From: JAGTVG01 sp965365275
GTDB lineage: Bacteria > Bacteroidota > Bacteroidia > Cytophagales > Cyclobacteriaceae
Reading direction: 5' to 3'
DNA: 64,000 bases
Assembly: GCA_965365275.1 (NCBI GenBank)
Contig: CBDUBA010000006.1
Location: 1 to 64,000, forward strand
Shown here: piece after piece, positions 27,161 through 34,975 of the stretch
How positions within the stretch are numbered: the stretch's first letter is position 1
Layout of the letters: every line of letters begins with the position of its first letter
Notes under the pieces: generated by a model
Told to the model about the DNA's origin: nothing
Databases searched by the model: none
The model's input: the letters and a program-made list of their open reading frames with translations, nothing else
Made by a program: the position numbers and the translations under genes

Positions 27161-28234
27161 ATGGAAAAAAAGGGAATATCACGGCGCAATTTTCTAGGGA
27201 AATCCGCTGCCGGATTGGGAATAGGGATTGTTGGTACTATAGGTACTCAATCGTGTGAAAACCTTAAATTCGAAAGGGATAAGGAAATACTTAGGAGAAA
27301 TCTAAAGATCGCTTCGGTTGATCTTCAGCATCTTTATCCTGAACAATCCATAAAGTCAAGGGTCAATAATATGCTGGAAAGAATGGAAAAGGCAGCGGGT
27401 TCTGAACCTGACATCATGTGTCTCACAGAGACTTTTGATACATCCTATGTCAGTGAACAAAAATCGTATGCGGAGATAGCTGAAGATGAACATTCTCCAG
27501 GACCCGTAACCAGCAGGGTGGCAGAATTTGCCCGCAAATATAATTGCTATCTAATCTGTCCTATTGTAACAACAAACGAAGGCCGGTTTTACAACAGTGC
27601 GCTTCTAATCGACAGGCAGGGCAGCATTGCAGGTGCTTATCATAAGGCACATCCGGTAGATACAGAAATTAAAAATGGGGAAGGGATTATTCCGGGACCA
27701 TTGCAACCTCCGGTGTTTGAGACCGATTTTGGGAAAATAGGCATGCAGATATGTTTCGATGCAAACTGGTTTGAAAGCTGGGCTCACCTCAAGAATGATG
27801 GGGCGGAGATCGTCTTCTTTCCATCGCAATTTCCAGGCGGCAGAATACTGAATTTTCACGCCTGGAAAAATAATTATTATGTTGTATCCAGCACGGGAGA
27901 GGATGCACGAATCATTGACATTTCAGGTATCGACATTGATTCAAGTAGTTTTCAACTGGGTTATACCTGGGCAAGCATTAATCTTGAAAAAGCCTATGTC
28001 CCAACTTTTCCAGGAAAATACAGTATTCCTGACATCTTGAACAAATATAAGGAACGTGTCAAGATCAAAGTATTCAGGGATACCGGTGGTGGTGCCGGAA
28101 CCGGAGCAGGCCATATCACGATTGAAAGCCTTGATCCTGAACTTTTTGTAAAAGACATATTGAGGGAATACGATATACCTACCTACAGGGAAGATCTAAA
28201 CGCTTCAGAGCTAATACAGGCGCAGTACCGGTAA
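27161..28234 (+). CDS. Exported carbon-nitrogen hydrolase (nitrilase superfamily, Tat-type signal)
   Basis: The start at MEKKGISRRNFLGKSA gives a twin-arginine signal (SRRNFL) with a Gly-rich hydrophobic core; another ATG lies four codons upstream at 27149. The enzyme of about 357 residues keeps the nitrilase triad: E90 (MCLTETFDTS), K163 (GAYHKAHPV) and C198 (GMQICFDANW), numbered from this start. The superfamily hydrolyses amides, nitriles, N-carbamoyl or formyl compounds. About half of the residues match the downstream protein at 28288 by eye, the main difference being the leader. It is the first gene of a four-gene operon (gaps of 53, 24 and 19 nt). Export of a nitrilase-family amidase is unusual. 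Confidence 0.87.
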   Translation: MEKKGISRRNFLGKSAAGLGIGIVGTIGTQSCENLKFERDKEILRRNLKIASVDLQHLYPEQSIKSRVNNMLERMEKAAGSEPDIMCLTETFDTSYVSEQKSYAEIAEDEHSPGPVTSRVAEFARKYNCYLICPIVTTNEGRFYNSALLIDRQGSIAGAYHKAHPVDTEIKNGEGIIPGPLQPPVFETDFGKIGMQICFDANWFESWAHLKNDGAEIVFFPSQFPGGRILNFHAWKNNYYVVSSTGEDARIIDISGIDIDSSSFQLGYTWASINLEKAYVPTFPGKYSIPDILNKYKERVKIKVFRDTGGGAGTGAGHITIESLDPELFVKDILREYDIPTYREDLNASELIQAQYR

Positions 28235-28287
28235 TAGTTGAGATTTAAAAACAATGCCATTAAAAAGGATTTTTAAAAACTGAATAT

Positions 28288-29235
28288 ATGAATATCAATA
28301 ATAAAAAGGACAGATTACCCCGCGAAGTGGTAACAGCAAGCATCGATCTTCGGGGTATTTGGCCGGTGGATACCATTGAGCAGAGGATCAACGATATCCT
28401 CAATAGAATGAAAAATGTTTACGTATTCGAGCCGGACCTAATCTGCCTTCCTGAAACTTTTCAAACTTCATGGGTCAGGGAAAAGAGCCGAACCGAAGAC
28501 ATAGCAGAGGATGAAAAAATTCCGGGACCTGTTACAAGCATAATAGCTGAAGAAGCCAGGAAACAAAATTGCTATATTGTTTGCCCGCTGGTAACAAAAA
28601 ACAATGGCAATTATTACAACAGTGCCATTCTCCTAAACAGAGAAGGAGAAATTGATGGTGTATACCACAAAGCCCACCTGGTACCATCTGAGATCGAGGA
28701 TGGAAATTTAAAGCCTGGGACTTTGCAGCCTCCGGTATTTGAAACAGATTTTGGTAAACTGGGAATGCAAATATGTTATGATGCCAACTGGTTTGATTGC
28801 TGGGAACATCTTAAGAAGGAGGGTGCTGAGATCATCTGTTTCCCATCCCAGGCGCCTTTTATCAACGTATTGAAGTATCATGCCTGGATAAACCAGGCAT
28901 ATATTATATCAAGTACGGGGGAGGGGGCCAGAATTTTAGATATCACCGGGGATGAATTGGCTGTAAGCGGCCAGTTTGAAAGATGGGTAAGTAAAAAGAT
29001 AAACCTCGAAAAAGTGTTGATCCATGTATGGCCCTACATTAGAAAGGTAAAGGATATCAGGGAGAAATACAGGGATAAAATAAAAATTGAAATTTATCAT
29101 CCGGAAAACTGGATCACTATTGAAAGCCGGCATCCGGATGTTAAAGTGAATGATATCCTCGAAGAATTTGAGATTTACACTTTCGACGGACACTTGAAAA
29201 AAAATGAAGAAGTTCAGAATGAATACAGAATATAA
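28288..29235 (+). CDS. Leaderless carbon-nitrogen hydrolase, paralog of the preceding gene
   Basis: The 315-residue protein begins MNINNKKDRLPREVVTASID without an export signal, so it should stay in the cytoplasm. It has the full triad E56 (LICLPETFQTSW), K128 (VYHKAHLVPSE) and C163 (GMQICYDANW). Long identical runs with the exported paralog, for example QPPVFETDFGK and EPD.ICL.ETF, show a gene duplication followed by gain or loss of the leader. The active-site flanks are nearly identical, so both copies may hit the same bond in two compartments. It lies 24 nt before the PQQ lipoprotein gene in the same operon. Confidence 0.9.
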   Translation: MNINNKKDRLPREVVTASIDLRGIWPVDTIEQRINDILNRMKNVYVFEPDLICLPETFQTSWVREKSRTEDIAEDEKIPGPVTSIIAEEARKQNCYIVCPLVTKNNGNYYNSAILLNREGEIDGVYHKAHLVPSEIEDGNLKPGTLQPPVFETDFGKLGMQICYDANWFDCWEHLKKEGAEIICFPSQAPFINVLKYHAWINQAYIISSTGEGARILDITGDELAVSGQFERWVSKKINLEKVLIHVWPYIRKVKDIREKYRDKIKIEIYHPENWITIESRHPDVKVNDILEEFEIYTFDGHLKKNEEVQNEYRI

Positions 29236-29259
29236 CCGGATTAATAAAATACAAACGTT

Positions 29260-30600
29260 ATGAAAGAATTAAAGCCTATAAAGATCTCTATTGTTATTTT
29301 CTTGTTCCTGACAGCTTGTTCTGGGAATAGCAACTGGCCACAATTCCTTGGGCCAGGGGGTAATAACATTTCAACCGAAATTGATTTGCCTGTTGAATGG
29401 GGAAATAATAAGAACATACTATGGAAATCGAAGATACCTGGAAAAGGATGGTCGAGCCCCATTGTGTGGGAAGAGAAGGTATTTATTACCACAGCCTATA
29501 AAGTAACGGAGAAAACACAGGATAAGGATTCAACCCAGGGAGCAACTGAAGCTGATGACAGGAGGATTAGGCCGGATGAGGATTACAAATTTGAAATTTA
29601 CTGTCTGAATAAGAATTCGGGGGATGTGATCTGGAGTGAAACGGCCTACCTGGGAAAACCGGGAATAGTAACCCACAGGGACAATACATATGCTTCAGAA
29701 ACTCCGGTTACGGATGGTAAGAACCTGTATGTTTACTTTGGAATGAGGGGATTATTCTGTTATGACCTGGAAGGCAATAAAGTCTGGGAAAAAAATATCG
29801 GGATATATCCTATGCAGTCGAACTGGGGGACTTCCAGTTCTCCTGTATTGTACAAGGATCTTTTAATTCTTCAGTTTGATAATGAAGAAAATTCACAGGT
29901 TCTTGCCCTGGATAAAAGCAATGGAGATGAGAAGTGGCGAGCGGAACGGGATGAGATCTCCACCTGGAGTACACCTTACATTTGGAAAAACAAGGTGAGG
30001 GTTGAACTGGTGACGGGCGGAAAGAAAACAAGGTCATATGATCCGGATACAGGGGAACTCTTGTGGGAAATTGATATGCTTGGAGGAAGAGATATAACCT
30101 CACCTGTGGGGGATAGGGAAATGATCTATGTATGTAATGAGGAAAGACGGGATGGCGGCGGAACCCTGTTTGCTATAAAAGCCGGAGCCGCTGGAGATAT
30201 ATCCCTTGATCCTGATGAAAGCAGCAATGAATATGTGGCCTGGACCCAGCCTAAATCCAGAATTGCTATGGCTACACCTGTACTGTACAAGGGATATCTT
30301 TATGGATTGGCGAGGAATGGGGGGACGATCAATTGTTTTAATGCCAAAACAGGGGAATATGCCTATGAAAGGGAAAGGCTGGATGGGGCAAAGTCATTCT
30401 GGGCTTCTCCTTTTGCATATAATGATATGGTCTTTTGCCCGGAAGAATCAGGAACTACCTATGTTTTACAGGCCGGACCTGAGTTCAAAGTGCTGGCTAC
30501 TAATACACTGGATGATAAATTCTGGTCTTCCACTGCCATATCAGAAGGGATATTAATATTTCGCGGGGTAGAAAATGTATACGGAATAGGGTTGGATTGA
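29260..30600 (+). CDS. PQQ-type beta-propeller lipoprotein (BamB-like repeats)
   Basis: The 446-residue protein starts with a lipoprotein signal whose cysteine is in FLFLTACSG. It then reads NWPQFLGPGGNN, the opening of many planctomycete and Bacteroidota PQQ-like proteins, and carries propeller blades such as YCLNKNSGDVIWSE, FCYDLEGNKVWEKNIG, LALDKSNGDEKWRAE, SYDPDTGELLWEID, NCFNAKTGEYAYERE and FWSSTAISEGILIFRG. No dehydrogenase-type metal or quinone ligands are apparent, so it is better seen as a binding or assembly protein at the membrane. It is third in the nitrilase operon, 19 nt before the large glycosidase-like lipoprotein. Confidence 0.85.
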   Translation: MKELKPIKISIVIFLFLTACSGNSNWPQFLGPGGNNISTEIDLPVEWGNNKNILWKSKIPGKGWSSPIVWEEKVFITTAYKVTEKTQDKDSTQGATEADDRRIRPDEDYKFEIYCLNKNSGDVIWSETAYLGKPGIVTHRDNTYASETPVTDGKNLYVYFGMRGLFCYDLEGNKVWEKNIGIYPMQSNWGTSSSPVLYKDLLILQFDNEENSQVLALDKSNGDEKWRAERDEISTWSTPYIWKNKVRVELVTGGKKTRSYDPDTGELLWEIDMLGGRDITSPVGDREMIYVCNEERRDGGGTLFAIKAGAAGDISLDPDESSNEYVAWTQPKSRIAMATPVLYKGYLYGLARNGGTINCFNAKTGEYAYERERLDGAKSFWASPFAYNDMVFCPEESGTTYVLQAGPEFKVLATNTLDDKFWSSTAISEGILIFRGVENVYGIGLD

Positions 30601-30619
30601 TACCATAAGATACTAAATC

Positions 30620-32794
30620 ATGATGAAATTTTATATTGTTTTATTTGTTCTGGCTTTTTACGGATGTCAACCGAATAGACCGGATGATCATACGGCTTCA
30701 CAAGAAAATTCCCTGAAAGGATATTGGTACCAGCAACCTCTACGCATTCTGCAAACTGTCCTTCGACAACCAGATGCGGAAAATTATAATGTGGACAGCC
30801 TCGTCCGGTATATGGAGGAAGTGCATGCTAATGTCCTGGTCATCAATGGTGGTGGTGTTGTTGATTATTTTCAGAATACACTTCCCATGGCAAATGTAAA
30901 TCCATATATAGGGGAGCGGGATCTTCTGGCAGATATTGTAAAAGGATGCCACGAGGCCGGCATCAAAGTGATTGCCAGGATTGATTTCAGGGGCGTACAT
31001 AAAGAACGTTATGATCTCCATCCTGACTGGTTTGCCAGGGACGAACTGAATGAACCGATTGTTTTAAACTATACCACGCCCGGTTTATACGCGCCCTGTT
31101 ATAATGGTTATTACCGCAATGAGCATGCCGTTTCATTTATCTCCCAGCTTTTTGAAAAATATAATATTGACGGCATCTGGCATAATGCTGTTAATTTTCA
31201 TAACATCTGTTATTGCACACGGTGTCAGGACCTGTATTTTGAGAAACACCAAAAGAAAATCCCAATAAAATCTGATCCTGAGGATGAATGGGAAATTTAT
31301 TACAGATGGAATGAAATAATGGCCGGGAAACAGCTGGCAAAAATGAGGGGTACTGTGAAAAAATACGGAGAAGATAAATGTTATTCCGCCGAAGTATTCG
31401 ATATGTACCGGGTGGAGCAACAAAAACATACAGGCATCAGTTTGTACAGCGCCGCAGAATATTTTGATTTTCTGGTAACGGTAAGCTTTATTGCGAATAA
31501 CAGTTATCCGATAGACTACAAGGACATATATTATCCTTCGGGAATAGTCCGCTTTTTGAAGGCTTTAAGACCCGAAAAATCACCTGTGATACTTTTTGGG
31601 GGTAATGGAACGGAGCATAGGTATATTTACGATCCTCCCCTGGAATCAAGGCTTTGGCTTTGGGAAACCGCAGGTGTCGGCGGCGGATTCTGGAATTGCT
31701 ATTTCAACGGATCATATCCTGCAAATACCCTCGATACCAGGAATGCCTACCTGGCAGGTGATGCCTACAAATACATTCTTGACAACCAGAAGCTTATACA
31801 AAACCTGCAGCCTGTAAAGGATATTGCCATTTTCTTTTCAAAAGCATCAGGTCAAATGCTGGGTGACGATGATTTTTCACTACCCCTTAAAGGTATTTTC
31901 AGACTTATGGAAGAAGGTCATTACCAGTATGGTTTTGTCACAGACAATGAACTGAAACCAGAGAAACTGGCCCAATTTAAAGTTTTGATCATGCCGAATG
32001 TTGCTGCCGTAAGCGATGATCATCTACTAATTATCCGAGAATGGGTCGAGGATGGGGGGAAATTGATCGCCACGTTTCAAACCTCCCTCTTCGATGAGTA
32101 TGGGATACAAAGGGAAGACTTTGGATTATCCGAGGTGTTTGGGATCAGTTACACTGGAAAAATCATAAACACGAATACCGATTGCTATCAGAAGATTTTA
32201 ACCCGAAATGAATTTCTAAAAGGATTCGAAAAAACAGAATTATTGCATAACAGTGGAAGAACGATAATGGTCAGTTCTGATCCTGATGCTACTGACATTA
32301 CCGGTTATTTACCAAAGATCAATAACCAGCCGCCTGAGAATGCGTTTCCGGAGAACTGGAATAGTACCAATCCAATTATGGTATTGAACAGCTATGGCGA
32401 AGGGAACGTGGTCTACTTTGCCAACGAGGCAGCCCGTCTGAACTATACCATCGGTCATCCGGATTATAAGGATCAATTGGAGAATTCAATAGATGTTTTT
32501 TTGGAAAATGATGCAATTCTCAGGACAAACGCACCGGCCAGTGTTCATGTTTATCTAAATTACAGCGACGTAGATCCGAAAGTATATCAATTATCCCTTG
32601 TCAATACTTCTTCGGCAACAAATCGCCCTCTACGCGACCTGGTACATGTTTCCGGCATTGAGGTAGATTTACCATTCGATTTTTCACATCATGAATCGCT
32701 CCTGAGTGGAAGTGCTTCAATCCGGGCCGAAGGGAAAACCCTGCTGATCGATAACCTTGGGGAATTTTGTTCCATTAAACTCGTTAGGAATTGA
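30620..32794 (+). CDS. Glycosidase-like lipoprotein with beta-galactosidase trimerisation-type domain
   Basis: The 724-residue protein has a lipobox (LAFYGC, Cys near 16). Residues about 40-390 form a TIM barrel of the hypothetical-glycosidase (GHL) type related to GH42-like enzymes: VRYMEEVHANVLVINGGGVVDY, GCHEAGIKVIARIDFRGVH, HPDWFARDE, then DGIWHNAVNFHNICYCTRC, where an acidic residue is commonly expected after the W/F but H-N is found. Residues about 395-600 resemble the beta-galactosidase trimerisation (class I glutamine-amidotransferase-like) domain, with LAQFKVLIMPNVAAVSDDH and WVEDGGKLIATF. A beta domain ends the protein. A sugar-related role at the surface is likely; the reaction is unknown. 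A relic of a homologous C-terminus lies at 37691-37777. Confidence 0.72.
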   Translation: MMKFYIVLFVLAFYGCQPNRPDDHTASQENSLKGYWYQQPLRILQTVLRQPDAENYNVDSLVRYMEEVHANVLVINGGGVVDYFQNTLPMANVNPYIGERDLLADIVKGCHEAGIKVIARIDFRGVHKERYDLHPDWFARDELNEPIVLNYTTPGLYAPCYNGYYRNEHAVSFISQLFEKYNIDGIWHNAVNFHNICYCTRCQDLYFEKHQKKIPIKSDPEDEWEIYYRWNEIMAGKQLAKMRGTVKKYGEDKCYSAEVFDMYRVEQQKHTGISLYSAAEYFDFLVTVSFIANNSYPIDYKDIYYPSGIVRFLKALRPEKSPVILFGGNGTEHRYIYDPPLESRLWLWETAGVGGGFWNCYFNGSYPANTLDTRNAYLAGDAYKYILDNQKLIQNLQPVKDIAIFFSKASGQMLGDDDFSLPLKGIFRLMEEGHYQYGFVTDNELKPEKLAQFKVLIMPNVAAVSDDHLLIIREWVEDGGKLIATFQTSLFDEYGIQREDFGLSEVFGISYTGKIINTNTDCYQKILTRNEFLKGFEKTELLHNSGRTIMVSSDPDATDITGYLPKINNQPPENAFPENWNSTNPIMVLNSYGEGNVVYFANEAARLNYTIGHPDYKDQLENSIDVFLENDAILRTNAPASVHVYLNYSDVDPKVYQLSLVNTSSATNRPLRDLVHVSGIEVDLPFDFSHHESLLSGSASIRAEGKTLLIDNLGEFCSIKLVRN

Positions 32795-32924
32795 ATACAA
32801 TTTAAATTGAAACCTTATGTCAAATTTTCCACTGAAAGAAATCCGGAAAAAGGCGGTTAAATAAGACTGACGTGAATTTAATAAAATCTTCGGGCATCCA
32901 AAACAGTCTCTAATCAGTTGTTTT

Positions 32925-33008
32925 GTATCCGTGCCGGATACTGATCGATCCATAAGCTTTTATGGATCAAATTAACCCTCAAACTCAGTGCTATCAAGTT
33001 AACTGAGT
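32925..33008. repeat. Cluster of three inverted repeats before the ECF sigma gene
   Basis: Three consecutive dyads lie in 84 bp: GTATCCG-TGC-CGGATAC (32925-32941), GATCCATAA-GCTT-TTATGGATC (32947-32968, perfect 9-bp stem), and ACTCAG/CTGAGT (32983-32988 and 33003-33008). None has a clean T tract. They may end the upstream operon, structure the sigma-gene leader, or bind a regulator. They begin 131 nt after the glycosidase-like gene and end 76 nt before the sigma start. Confidence 0.5.
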
Positions 33009-33084
33009 AATAATACTTTCCATTTTGTTTTCTATAAATTATTAATCAATTTTAAGATTGGGCAATCATTGAATTATTAAGGAT

Positions 33085-33636
33085 TTGGTCGAAAAGGAAT
33101 TCATTAAACGTATTAATGCAGGGGATAAAACGGCCTTCGGTCAGATATTCGATCTATATTTTAATGCACTTTGTGCATTCAGCTATAGGTATATCCCCGA
33201 TCGGTCAGATGTTGAAGACATTATCCAGGAAGTTTTTATTGCATTCTGGAAGCATAATAAAGATTTTAACAGTATCAACGCCGTAAAGGCCTTCCTATAT
33301 ACTTCTGCCAGAAATAAATGCCTCAATTATCTTAAACACCAGGATGTAGTGAAAAAACATCAATCCGCATTAATCTATGAGTTGGAATCTGAACAGTTTT
33401 TCAAAAATCATGTTGTCGAAGAAGAGGCTTTTAATCAACTGTATTCAGAGATTAGCAAACTCCCTGAATCCGCACAAAACATTATGATCCTGGCTCTAAA
33501 GGGTTTAAAAAATCAGGAGATCGCCGATGAACTTAATATCTCTGTAAATACTGTAAAAACTCAAAAAAAGATAGCCTACGCGAAATTAAAGAACAATTTA
33601 GATCCTGTGTTATGGGCAATTTTATTGACTTTGTAA
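33085..33636 (+). CDS. ECF RNA polymerase sigma-70 factor (FecI-like)
   Basis: The 183-residue protein shows sigma region 2 (FDLYFNALCAFSYRYIPDRSDVED, then IIQEVFIAFWK) and region 4 (LPESAQNIMILALKGLKNQEIADELN, then SVNTVKTQKKIAYAKLK), typical of Bacteroidota FecI-type sigma factors. No in-frame ATG precedes region 2 after the last upstream stop at 33070, so a TTG at 33085 is the best start. It directs polymerase to surface-signalling promoters and is held by the FecR protein encoded 77 nt downstream. Together with the receptor at 34976 it forms a complete trans-envelope relay. Confidence 0.93.
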   Translation: MVEKEFIKRINAGDKTAFGQIFDLYFNALCAFSYRYIPDRSDVEDIIQEVFIAFWKHNKDFNSINAVKAFLYTSARNKCLNYLKHQDVVKKHQSALIYELESEQFFKNHVVEEEAFNQLYSEISKLPESAQNIMILALKGLKNQEIADELNISVNTVKTQKKIAYAKLKNNLDPVLWAILLTL

Positions 33637-33713
33637 TTTTTTTTATAAAAAATCATATTCGTTTCACCCACTTCCCTTACATAGTTGTTTTACTATCGAA
33701 GGGGAAATAAAAT

Positions 33714-34898
33714 ATGGATAAGCAATTTTATATATCGGGTCTAATTGCGAAGGTAAACAAGGGGACTATTACTGCTGAAGAAAGAAAAGTCCTGGATGTA
33801 TGGTTGAAAGAAAGCGATGACCATTACAAACTGTATAATCGGGCAACTGATAACAAATATCTGGTCGAAAAACTTGAAGATTATCAGCGTTTCAAAAAAA
33901 ATGAGATAAAAACATCGCTTGAAAGTGAGTTGTTTGAGAGCAAAACAATATGGTTTATTCCCAAAACAGTGTTACGTTATGCAGCCATTCTTGTACCTTT
34001 CGCAATCCTGGCGGGTATTTCTTTGTATTATCTAAAAGATTTTCGTACTCCTCCCTTATCGAGTCTGGACAGTAGATACGTTCCCGGATCACAAAAAGCA
34101 ACCCTGGTATTATCTGACGGACAGGTACATGAACTGGATAAGGATAATCCTCTGGTTGATATAAAAGATGGGGAATCAAGGATAGTAAATCAACAGAATT
34201 CCCTGGTCTATTCTACTGAAGAAGAGATAACGAAAGTTCAGCCTGTTGTTCATAATGAACTCATAACGCCCAGGGGTGGGGGTTATACCCTGCAGCTTGC
34301 AGACGGGACAATTGTCACCTTAAATGCTGGCTCATCTTTAAAATACCCTGTTTCTTTTACAGATAGCATAAGACAGGTGTTTCTGGTAGGGGAGGCTTAT
34401 TTCGATGTTCGCCATGATGGGAAGCCATTTATTGTGTCATGTGATGACATCGATGTACGGGTGCTCGGGACAAGTTTTAATATCTCCACGTATCCTGATG
34501 ATCCTGATGTAAAAACCACCCTGGTAGAAGGGAAAGTAAAAATTACAGCTTCCGAAAATGAGGACCAATCATCGGAAGGGAAAGTGCTTCTGCCCAATGA
34601 CCAGGCCGTTTTCAATAAAAATAGAGCATCAATTGATATCATTCAGGTCAATACATCCCAATATACATCCTGGATTCAGGGAAAATTTGAATTCAAAAAT
34701 TCAGATCTGGACCAGGTAATGAAAAGGCTGGCCCGGTGGTATGACTTTGAATATCGATTTGAAACAAATGATGCAAAAAATTATCATTTTACCGCCCGGA
34801 TAAACAATGACCAGAATATTTCTTCCATTCTTGAAATGCTTGAAATGACGACCGATGTAAAGTTTATAATAAGAGACGAGATCATTGTAATTCTGTAA
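33714..34898 (+). CDS. FecR-type anti-sigma factor with DUF4974
   Basis: The 394-residue protein has a cytoplasmic N-terminal segment of about 85 residues (ITAEERKVLDVWLKESDDHYKLY), one transmembrane helix at about 88-108 (VLRYAAILVPFAILAGISLYYL), and a periplasmic FecR domain (GGGYTLQLADGTIVTLNAGSSLKYP, FLVGEAYFDVRHDGKPFIV, VLGTSFNISTYPD, TLVEGKVKI). The final 70 residues are the DUF4974 element (FKNSDLDQVMKRLARWYDFEYRF). This is the standard Bacteroidota inner-membrane anti-sigma factor. It receives the signal from the STN domain of the TonB-dependent receptor and releases the sigma factor encoded upstream. Confidence 0.94.
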   Translation: MDKQFYISGLIAKVNKGTITAEERKVLDVWLKESDDHYKLYNRATDNKYLVEKLEDYQRFKKNEIKTSLESELFESKTIWFIPKTVLRYAAILVPFAILAGISLYYLKDFRTPPLSSLDSRYVPGSQKATLVLSDGQVHELDKDNPLVDIKDGESRIVNQQNSLVYSTEEEITKVQPVVHNELITPRGGGYTLQLADGTIVTLNAGSSLKYPVSFTDSIRQVFLVGEAYFDVRHDGKPFIVSCDDIDVRVLGTSFNISTYPDDPDVKTTLVEGKVKITASENEDQSSEGKVLLPNDQAVFNKNRASIDIIQVNTSQYTSWIQGKFEFKNSDLDQVMKRLARWYDFEYRFETNDAKNYHFTARINNDQNISSILEMLEMTTDVKFIIRDEIIVIL

Positions 34899-34975
34899 GT
34901 TTCCCGAGATGCCCGATCGCATCTCCATTCAATAAACATCTTAAAAAAAAATGAAATTCTTAAATAATTAAGTAT

